From Cystobasidiopsis lactophilus (taxonomy: Eukaryota > Basidiomycota > Agaricostilbomycetes > Agaricostilbales > Chionosphaeraceae): DNA of 64,000 nucleotides. A program made the position numbers and the translations under genes. This document shows, one piece after another, positions 55,890 to 64,000 of this stretch. The notes under the pieces were generated by a model. The model was not told the origin of the DNA, searched no databases, and was given only the letters and a program-made list of their open reading frames with translations. Where the stretch lies: NCBI GenBank assembly GCA_001599975.1, contig BCIO01000001.1, forward strand, positions 558,001 to 622,000. The letters run 5' to 3'. Every line of letters starts with the position of its first letter. Within the stretch, counting starts at the first letter, position 1.

Positions 55890-58801
55890 ATGGGAGAGAA
55901 AGATAGTGAGTTTTGGGCGAACTGTGACAAAACAGGTGCTGAAGCCGCTTTCGAGGTCCTCCTGCGGCTGATCCTCCGGTCCTCGAGAGTTGGTATACCG
56001 TCAATAAGCAGACAGGAAAGCATTGGGTCGGCGCTCCCGTACGTTTCTTTCCTCGTCATTCGGGCGCTTTTAGAGTGATGGCAGTCCAGTCGGTCAATTT
56101 CATGGCCGACGTCCTGGATTTTCACAAAAAGCTTGACAGCAACCGGCACAAGGCCCAAGCAGAGTATGATTATGCCTTGGAGCAGTTTGGCCATCTTATA
56201 CTGCGCATCTGCGAGCATCTTGGTATACAGCCGCAAAGCTATATTCGCGAGCCAACAGCGTCGGCTCCAGGACTGATGAAGGGGATCAAGGACAAGATGA
56301 AGAAGGTGGCCAACGCCGTTGTCAACATACGCCCGTGTTCGGTAGCCGGCTTGGAGCTCATCGCGGTGGTAGTTCACGATGTTGTCCTGCTTATTGACAA
56401 CGACGCCCGGTTGCTTAAAATCCTCAAGGAAGAGAAGAATCATTCCGGTCGTCAGCGCTTGCAGAACATGCTGCACGGAATTCTTTACATTCTGGTATCT
56501 TTGAAAAAGGCGGTCCGAGTAGGTCTGCGGCCAGGGTCTGAGCTGGCCTTTCTGACCAGTCCTAGTTTTACTTGGTTCACCCTTATGGTAAGGCCCTCCC
56601 TCTCAGATGCTCATGCTAGCTGATGATTGTCAGCAGTTATCGGCAAGGTTTCTCGGCGATCCCTTGATTGCACAGCCGATGACCTTCGAGCAGCGTTGAC
56701 GGTAAGTTTTTGTCGTTTTTCATTAGATACCTATGTATAATTTTCATGTCCAGGATCCTTGTGCTTGGTTGCTTAACTCTTGCTTCCCAACTGAACACTC
56801 TATCAAATTAGAATGGCGTCCCGAGTCGTCAGCTCAGATTGTCGAGAGATCCAATTTGACGCATATACAAGAGACATACGAGCACATGTATGAAGAGAAG
56901 ATACGCGCCAATCTGCACAACCATGGCGTCAACAACGTCATCTCTGTACTTGGTGAGCAGCTTCGCTTTGCGCCCCTTGCCCATCATCTCAAGGCAACAC
57001 TTTGATGGCGTATCACAGTTACCGCGTTTACTGGTCACTCTACGTGGGGCGGCTATCGGCACACTGGAAACTTGGTGACGTGGGCCGAAATGGTCTACAC
57101 CGAACTAGAGAACAGCGGCAAAGGATATTCGTACGCTCTTCTGCAGACTGTCTTCCTTCTATTGACGTCCTTCTGAACTGTTTGGAAGTGCTGTCAAGTT
57201 CACCGTTCTACGTGTAGCTTCCGACCCGAACCTTTGGATTACTCGCGATGCCGATGTGTTCGACACGTTAGACAAACGGTAGCTAAATCAGCTCCTGTAT
57301 TACATGTCAAATAGATAAACCGCTCTTGTCTACTCAGTGGTAAAACTAAACGCATGTGGGACTGCATCGACGTGAACCCAGGTTGGATATTTCCCACAGC
57401 TCTTTTTGTGAGAGTGCTGATCCTTGCCATTGCAGTGAAGGAAAAACGTCCGCTTCCCAACAATCTTGTGTTTGTCCGCATACTGTCCTCGAATCCTTAC
57501 CACGATGGCTTCGATGAAGATATATTTGAAGGCATGGAGCTGGCCACGGAGGGTATCCCTCCCGGGCCCATCTTTGTTCTTCGCAACAAGACACCGCCCC
57601 CTCCCAAAGGGACACAGCTGTGGTATCAATGGCCTGAGTTGGTCGGCCGACCACAATCTGATCAACGTCTCCTCGACCACCACCGCTTCAAAGAAATCTA
57701 CTCTTTGCAAGAAGATGAAATATGGAGGCGTGAGGGTTTTGTTTCTGCCAATAAAATCCTTCCTGCTCATTTGGAATAACGCTCGATCCAGTTGGCCGAC
57801 ATGCTGCACCAGGTTTGCACCCCATCCAGGTTCCGAATACAATCACGAGCTGATCATCTTTAGCTCCTGGCGGGGTCGCTAAAAAGCAAATCACGCCCAA
57901 ACAAGCTGCTTTGGAAGCTCTCCGGGCACATCATGGTCGGTGATGACAAGAGCCCCAGCTCGCTAGCAAGGCTTGCAAGCTCACGGCGGTTTCACCACAG
58001 GCTTCCTTCATCACCAAGACATGGAGCCGATCAGGATCCCAGAAGAACACGGCAAGTAGTTCCAAGTGCCATGGATTTTGAAACAACTAAAGGCCTGCAT
58101 AGAAACAAATCGCGAAGTGCTGCATCATATCATATTATACCAAGCAGAAAGACTTCACGAGAACTGGCAGTACAGTACGTCCGAATGCAGTGAGATGTGA
58201 CAGATACTGATATTTCGGTGTCAAAAGTGCCCCTTGAGGTGCAAGCTGTTGGTGGCAACGCCCTGGGTGATCACTTTCCCCAAGCAATTCGCTATGTGGA
58301 AAAGCATCTTGGTATGATGGTGCACTTCAAAGTATATTAGAGCAATATCAGATCTTTCCTTTAGATCCCCGCCACGCTTCCTTCTTCAAAGAACACGAGA
58401 AGGACTTGCTGGCCGCTGTCTGGGCTCTCGAAGTGGTCGTCCACCACCCCGATAATTACAATCGCAGTGAGCTCTTGGCTTATGGTGCTCTTGAATCTAG
58501 TGAACCAGTGAAACTAGAGTTCTTCCCTGCGGGGCTGACCGAGGGTGAGCTCGCAAACCCTGCGGCCAAAACTGTCTCATTCTCAGTTCTTTCACAGCGG
58601 AGGATGAGCTGTTTTCGGACTATTGTTATGAACTTCGAGCTCGCCAGAAAAAGCCCCAAGCTCGAGGTGGCCTTCCCGTCTACAAGCCTTGAAGGCTTCA
58701 ACTTTCTGTGCGCTTCCACCATTCGTGTTCCTCTTCTCGACGTGCCCCAATATCTTTCCATCTGTACCACCACGGACCTTCTTAGATCTCGCTCCCTGTA
58801 G
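55890..58801 (+). CDS. Unit B orphan gene, diverged paralogue of the unit A gene
   Basis: About twelve exons. Exon 1 from MGEKDSEFWANCDKTGAEAA joins through a 35-nt intron (56039-56073) to MAVQSVNFMADVLDFHKKLD, then FGHLILRICEHLGIQPQSYI and GIKDKMKKVANAVVNIRPCS. Small exons FYLVHPYG and CTADDLRAALT follow, then IVERSNLTHIQETYEHMYEE, VTAFTGHSTWGGYRHTGN, DPNLWITRDADVFDTLDKR, MWDCIDVNP, LVFVRILSSNPYHDGFDEDI and LWYQWPELV. Late exons give AIRYVEKHLD and FFKEHEKDLLAAVWALEVVV. The final 24 codons (RVPLLDVPQYLSICTTTDLL onward) lie inside repeat SR1. No known domain. The order of exons parallels unit A. The models between about 57780 and 58260 are the least certain. Confidence 0.65.
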
Positions 58802-58852
58802 TCATAGCACTTCCTCTCTTGCATTAAAAAGTCTCCCGCTTGTACAGAGAAA
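58731..58852 (-). repeat. Short repeat SR1, unit B copy
   Basis: 122 bp, ungapped match to the reverse complement of 17221-17342 with five mismatches. It overlaps the stop codon and last 24 codons of the unit B gene. In unit A the same sequence lies beyond the gene's stop. Confidence 0.9.
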
Positions 58853-59483
58853 AGTCCTGGCCGAGCTGGTGGCAAAAGCTTTTGGGCTGCAGACTTCTGG
58901 CGACTGCGACTCCCTCACCAGTCGAGCCGAATCATGACGGAAGCACAAAATCGACTTCCATAGAGGCCAGGTGCGGGAAAGTAAGGAGGGGAGGGACGTG
59001 GCGTTTGCGCTCACCACTTGCGCGAACTGATTGTCCACAGCTTGCTTCTGCAGAATCCATATAGAGTAACGTCTGAAAAAGCAGATATAATCGTCTCTGG
59101 GCTGTCCGTGGTAAGCTAAGTTCAAGAGAACTGCGCGAGAGCGGGCTAAGCAAAAGGGAGGGCGACTTTGCGAAGCAGAAGCTAAGGCTGGTCGGCACCA
59201 AACGTCTCCAAACTGGCTCAGCGCTACCATCCAGATACCAAACACGAGCTGGGGTGGCCAACAGCGACGAAGATCAGCCAGCATAGGCAAGCAGCCAATT
59301 CATGCAATGACCGAATGGTGGCAAACTTTTTGTGGAACGCGTCGAGTTGGCCTCCAAACTTCAAGCAGGCAGTGCATCAATTGAGCGAGACGAGAGGCCA
59401 AAACCCAACAGTCGCTCGGCGGTCCGGGGACAAAGGCGCAAACGGCCAAAATCGTGCCTGGAGAGCAACGACGGCCCTTTAAA
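58853..59483. other. Intergenic, nothing recognised
   Basis: 0.63 kb between unit B and the RING gene. Similarity to unit A stops at its left edge. Confidence 0.4.
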
Positions 59484-60813
59484 ATGGCCTCCTCGTCGAG
59501 GGTGATCGATTTGACGGGGCCAGAGGAGGACGACGACTTGGAGTTCATCGGCAGCTCCTCAGGCGGGCTGCAACTGCCCAGGGGCCGGCCCACGCCCACC
59601 ATCAACCTGCTCGATTCGCCTCCTCCTTTGGCCGGCCCTTCCTCCCAGCCCGCCCGCTCGCTCGGCTACGGCCTTTGGAATGGCCTTCGGAACTGTGGGT
59701 CTTGGCCATCCCTCCACGCGCACCAGCCAAACAGTGCTGAGCGACGCCGCGCACACAGTGTTGCCAGGCGGCTCAGGCAGCGGTGCGGGCTCGACCAACA
59801 ATAATAACATGACCGTCATTGAGGACCAGCCGCTGGCCACTGCTTCCCGCGCGTCAGCCACCAGCAACAGGCGGCCGGCTGCACGGACAAGCACTGGTGG
59901 GCGGCGCAGAGTGGGCGGCGGCGGCGTGGCCTCAGCCCGGGGCAGAGGAAGGTTTCGCAATCTGTCCGCTGGAGTGCCGCCACCGGTCGTTGGCGCCCGA
60001 ACTTGGGCTTGGGCACCTGCTTGGGGCCGCGGTGGGGATGGGGATTGGGAGTGGCCAGCGGAAGGGGAGGAGGACGACGATGACGACGACGTTGGCGGCG
60101 GCCTCTTATTGAACTACGCCGACTGGCAGCGGGGCTTTCAGAACCCGGCCTTCTTGCACGACTTCCTGCCCGTCCAAATGCTTCCGAACCACCTCAACGC
60201 CGCGCCCGCTGGGCCCCAAGCCCCCGCGCCGCCGCCTCCAAAGTTCCAACCTGCAAAGTCCCACGGCTGGCCCCTCCAAAAGAGCTTTCGGTCCACCATC
60301 GTCCACCCGGACGATATCATCGACCTGGACGAGGACGACGAGTCGAAGCAGGCCGCGCTGGAGTGGGAAGAGGTGCCAGTCTGCGTCGGCTGCGAGAAGG
60401 AGCTCTACATTGGCAGCCAGGACCAGGCCAGCACGTCCGACGCCCGGCCCTGCATCTTGCGTAGGCCGCTACTTCCTTTGAGACCGCAATCTTGTCTCAG
60501 GTCTGCATCGGCGTGTCTTACAGGATGCGGGCATATCGTTTGCGCCGAATGCGCCCAAGCTGGCAAAGACCGCCACAAGGCCACTAGGAAGCGGAAAGCA
60601 CCGGCAGGAGCCTCTCGTGGTCGGAAGAAAGCTAAGACTGCCACCTCGGCAAAAGACGCAGCAGCAAGCGCCGCCGCCGCCGAGAAAGAAGCCGAGGCGG
60701 TCGAGAAGGGCAAGGATTGGAAGGACTGCCCGGTCAGCAACTGCAATGGCGAGGACACCAATTGGCGGGCCAAGCTGCAGAGGGACGTCGGGCTTTGGGA
60801 GATGTTCGTTTGA
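59484..60813 (+). CDS. RING-type protein with SUMO-interacting motifs (STUbL-like)
   Basis: Three exons. The start MASSSRVIDLTGPEEDDDLE has a SUMO-interacting core (VIDLT plus acids), then LEFIGS and TINLLDSP. The middle is Gly/Arg-rich and acidic, with another core at DDIIDLDEDDES. The C-terminus has VCVGCEKEL, CGHIVCAECA (after an intron) and CPVSNC, a RING-like set of Cys/His with a long Lys/Ala-rich insertion before the last pair. Several SIMs plus a C-terminal RING are the build of SUMO-targeted ubiquitin ligases such as Slx5 or Rfp1; that role is inferred. The first junction needs a 28-nt intron (59699-59726), below the usual limit, so a sequence error or another splice path is possible. 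Confidence 0.72.
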
Positions 60814-61633
60814 GGCCGGCGTGCGGTGGCGGCACGACAATTATGAAAGTCTCGGCTCATGTTTCCTTTCGTCTCTCGTTGCTTCCTCAATGTCGTTTAA
60901 GCACTTTGTCTGAGGCAACCTTTCGCTGGCCATCGTAATGCAGACTCGTTGGATTCGATTCTAAAGGGAACCGAAGAAATGGAGATCCGATTACTTTCAA
61001 CCCGCTAGCTCCTTACGATTGAAACCAAGCGACCTTAGCGTAAGGAACTGTCTTGAGCTGCCCAGTGAAGAGGGCGCGACAGTTGTTCCAGCCCACAGGT
61101 AAGGCGCTTCGAGGCCTCAGTCTGTATTCGTCCCAGAGAATCCACCGTCCGGGTTGACAATACCCACTATTCTTCATACTGCAGCCATGTTTGACGCAGT
61201 TGTCTTTCAGACCTGTGCGACACTTTCAGATTTGTCCTCTGCGCCCCAAGCGAGTGAATTCCCACAGAATTCGTGGTTGGGGTGATCGCGATGGCATGCT
61301 GGTTCTTCGCTGTCGTGATGAAACACGACAAGCCGGACCCCGTTCGTCTGAATGGGAGAGGGAGGCGGAATAGTGGGGTGATGGACCGGGAGCCCGCCAG
61401 CAACCAATTGCGGACCATTGTGAACGTTCACGCTGCTTGGGACTTAGCCATGGCCAGAGAGTGGTGAGACATCTACAGGAGGAAAAGCAACTGATGCCCA
61501 GCCTCTCCAAAAACTAGGGCTGGCTCTGGAGGAACGGAAAGATGAGGACAGGATTCGATGCGCCGATGATAGCAAGGGCACTAACTTCCATCAAGCAAGG
61601 CAGTGCTAGACGTATCATCAGCATGAAGGCGGG
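60814..61633. other. Intergenic between convergent genes, nothing recognised
   Basis: 0.8 kb. Short frames only. Confidence 0.4.
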
Positions 61634-63026
61634 CTATCTCAAGCGGGTTGAGCGAGCTTTCGAACTATTGATTAAGGACAGCTTGCCAATGGGAATCGTG
61701 CTTAGGAACACGGCGCCCGCAGGATCCATCCAGACATAGTCGGAAGTCCCCTTCACAAACTTGATGTATGTCGTCGGCTTGCTAGCTCCTGGATGGGAAA
61801 AGGACTCGCTCCCGAGGCGCTTGAAGCCCTTGTCTTCGAGACGTTGCTCCTGAACGAGCGCATAGACTGCCAAGGGACTGTTGGCTCGCTTTGATAAAGG
61901 TAACAAATCAGAGACTCGCACGAATTCCCAGTGACAAGGGCCTGGGAGATGGAATACGCCTCCGGGGAGATATTGCTGAAGAATCGCTCTTCGCCATTAA
62001 CGACAGTGGGTCGGTACTGAACGTGTCGCCTTTGCTCCCAGGAAGTCAGCGCCGCTTCGGAAGCTGCATTTCCAGAAAGAAGGCTGCCGCTGATGTCCAA
62101 GTAGTAGATTTCTCGGTACGGCGCCGGCTTCAGGACTTTCTTGCCGATGTCGCGCGCGAGCGTCTTGTTGAGAGGCAGCATATTCAGGTCGCTGCGGAGG
62201 TGCAATTCGAAACCTTTAACTTTTGAATCGGTGCCGAGATGAACCCAGAGCTCTGCATAGCCCTCCCACTCTGAAGCAGGAGCGGTCTTTTCGTTGCGGG
62301 CATTGCTGTCCGTCTGAAGCCTCGCGGCATGGGCTTGAATAGCGCAAAGAGAGCCATAGAGGACGTGGTTGTGGGAGAAAGAAGTTGGGACAGAGCGTAT
62401 GGAAAACGGATTCCTGGACGGAACCGTCCTTCAGGACGCAACTTCAAATTCCTTCCGAGTCTACGCCTTCGGGAGTTTAGGCTTCTTCTTTCCCTGCGCA
62501 CTGGCTGTACACGATATAGCCAGTTCGAGAGCACGCAGCGAAGGCAGCTTGACGCCACAAATTCGACGCCAGTGTTCAGCTCCCACTTCGGCGGGTTGAC
62601 TTGAATGAACGAAACAGCGAGCGCATCAAGAAATGCCCTTGTCAAAGAGCAGCTAGCATAGGGCATGTCGACGTTTGAGAAGCTGATAAGAAGCGAAGAG
62701 ACAGACCCAGAAAAAAAAAAGAAAAAAAAAAAAAAGAAGTTTCCAATTGGTGGGGATTGAACTTGGGCATTTCGGCAAAAGAATAAAGTGGATCCCTTTG
62801 CAGGGCAACAAAGATTGAACTGAGGGACATATAGTCGCCGCGCCTGGCTTTCCTTAGTAAAAGGCGAAGAAAAGGTTCCCATTGAGGCGTCGACTAGTCC
62901 GAAAGATCGCAAGCCCGTTTGGGCTGTGTAGACACTTTGCTTGAGCGCGTCCCGGCGCCCCTGTTCCCGGATTTTGGCCGTTTTCTCGACAATGGCCATG
63001 GTAACAGCCTTCAAAGACGTGCTCAT
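61634..63026 (-). CDS. Unrecognised multi-exon protein
   Basis: The clear part, read on the minus strand, is HWRRICGVKLPSLRALELAI, a 36-nt intron (62429-62464), then SVPTSFSHNHVLYGSLCAIQ, EWEGYAELWVHLGTDSKVKG, LHLRSDLNMLPLNKTLARDI, YREIYYLDISGSLLSGNAAS and RHVQYRPTVVNGEERFFSNI. After a further intron come SPLAVYALVQEQRLEDKGFK, SKPTTYIKFVKGTSDYVWMD and the stop. The 5' part is uncertain: the frame from MSTSLKAVTMAIVEKTAKIR is open but runs through a poly-T tract, so an intron probably removes that. No family is recognised. Trp/Tyr-rich strands suggest a globular beta-rich protein. Confidence 0.55.
62711..62738. repeat. Near-pure A tract (poly-T on the coding strand)
   Basis: A10, one G, A14 and then GAAG, about 28 nt. 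It sits in the probable intron or 5' part of the minus-strand gene. Confidence 0.9.
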
Positions 63027-63482
63027 TCCAATTCTGGAATAAAAAGGAAGGCTTGAGCCCAAAGAATCAGCTCAAAAGACCGAATTATGATGCTTCGCGG
63101 CCTAAACACATCCATGGCACCGACTGAACTTCCTCGCAGATTGTGGCAGTGACTTTGAACCCTTTCCATCTAAAACATGTGCTGCATAAATGCCGGCTGG
63201 TCAGTCAAAGACGAAACGAAGTATCTAAACAAGACAGCAGAATCCAAGTCGAATCGCGGCCAGCGCCACCGAACATGGAGTGCCCGACTCACAGCACCAA
63301 AGTCGGCGTTGACCGCACAGTGAAAAATGACTATAAATGGTATTATAAGCAAGGAGTAGAGGAGCAGCAGACAAGAGCAAATAGGATCAGAACAGGTCTA
63401 CACGGCAGCGTCCATGGTTCGCGAGGAAAAGAAGAAAGGATTCTGAATGTAGACAAGAACAAGAAGGAGAGCGCTCGGAGGG
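63027..63482. other. Intergenic, nothing recognised
   Basis: About 0.45 kb between two minus-strand genes. Presumed terminator and promoter. Confidence 0.4.
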
Positions 63483-64000
63483 CTAGGCGAGATGCTTGGA
63501 GCAGCGGATGCCGCCAGGGCAGCGGTAGATGCAATAGAGAGGCGGAGATTGATCAAGCCTGTCGAAGGCGGGATCGCGGAAGAAGGCGCACCCCAAGACC
63601 AAGTCGGCTCCACTCCAAGGTTCTTTCGATTGGAACACGGCCTGGACTTTGGCGAGCATGCGCTTGCCTTTGCCTTTGTCGGCTTGGGGTGATGTGGTCG
63701 ACTGCTGGACGCCTCCATGCCAAGGCATCCAGCCCTTGATGGCCACGTCGCCCAAAAGTGGACCGCGGTACAAGACTGTACCGAGGACTTTCATCAGGAA
63801 GGCTTTGCCGGTGGATTGGTCGAGGGAGTGGATTAGCAGACCGGCCGGGCTTTCCTTGGGAGCAGCATGAGGATAGTAGATGGTCAGCCGATTGACAGAA
63901 TTCCAGATGGTGAGCTCGCTTCGGCGCGCTGGAGCGTTGTGGAACCAAGAAGACCGCCAGTCCTGAGGCCAACCCTGGTACCAGGTCGGGTCCCGTCGCA
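63483..64000 (-). CDS. Unrecognised protein, 5' part outside the window
   Basis: One frame stays open from the window edge to a stop at 63483, about 172 codons. It contains DPTWYQGWPQDW, SSWFHNAPARRSELTIWNSV, NRLTIYYPHAAPKESPAGLL, IHSLDQSTGKAFLMKVLGTV, GDVAIKGWMPWHGGVQQS, QAVFQSKEPWSGADLVLGCA and the end CIYRCPGGIRCSKHLA. The many Trp and the even composition argue for real coding sequence. No known family is recognised. The paired CIYRC and GIRC near the stop may form disulphides. Confidence 0.6.
   Translation of the reverse strand, partial: RRDPTWYQGWPQDWRSSWFHNAPARRSELTIWNSVNRLTIYYPHAAPKESPAGLLIHSLDQSTGKAFLMKVLGTVLYRGPLLGDVAIKGWMPWHGGVQQSTTSPQADKGKGKRMLAKVQAVFQSKEPWSGADLVLGCAFFRDPAFDRLDQSPPLYCIYRCPGGIRCSKHLA

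Noticed and set aside
62740-62820. tRNA-like string TGGGGATTGAACTTGGGCA beside the poly-A tract
   Set aside because: The T-loop resemblance is superficial. The stem bases do not pair and no acceptor or anticodon arm fits, so neither a tRNA nor a tRNA-derived element can be supported.

Overview
The window looks like nuclear DNA of a basidiomycete fungus. Nearly every gene is broken by several short GT-AG introns, mostly 45-70 nt and in four cases only 28-36 nt. Two genes carry 10-11 nt micro-exons. Fungus-restricted proteins are present: the H3K56 acetyltransferase Rtt109, an Anp1/Van1/Mnn9-type mannosyltransferase, a Sur7/PalI-like four-span protein and an Nha1-type antiporter. I cannot fix the lineage more precisely from the sequence. 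I see no rRNA, tRNA, CRISPR array or transposon protein gene.

Layout. 1-9.9 kb: the end of a SYLF-domain gene, a small glyoxalase-fold protein, an F-box-like Cys-rich protein, an F-box-like/2OG-Fe(II) oxygenase, a direct repeat pair flanking a truncated paralogue of the F-box-like gene, and an unrecognised six-exon gene. 10.3-13.8 kb: two divergently transcribed paralogous secreted proteins. 14-17 kb: pyridoxamine-phosphate oxidase (PDX3) and a Cys-rich protein. 17.2-22.9 kb: unit A, made of a 122-bp repeat, a multi-exon orphan gene on the minus strand and a 1.5-kb repeat. 22.9-34.9 kb: housekeeping genes (U1-70K, an orphan, a Sur7/PalI-like protein with a CaaX end, RTT109, MnSOD, COX10, SWC6). 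35.3-39.4 kb: a tandem family of four small secreted proteins. 39.8-52 kb: an Nha1-type antiporter, a Nab2-like zinc-finger protein, a GT62 mannosyltransferase, an MFS sugar transporter, the ROK1 helicase and a glyoxalase-like protein. 53.6-58.9 kb: unit B, an inverted counterpart of unit A. 59.5-64 kb: a RING protein with SUMO-interacting motifs and two unrecognised minus-strand genes, the last cut by the window edge.

The housekeeping genes act in splicing, chromatin, haem a synthesis, superoxide removal, ribosome assembly, glycosylation and ion balance. They do not form one pathway. The unusual content is accessory: the A/B units, which have near-identical flanks around strongly diverged genes about 31 kb apart in inverted orientation; the four-gene secreted family, whose members have an aromatic-x-Cys motif just after the signal peptide; and the divergent secreted pair with matching dibasic sites. 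All gene models were built by hand from open frames and splice signals. Exon edges not stated explicitly are approximate.
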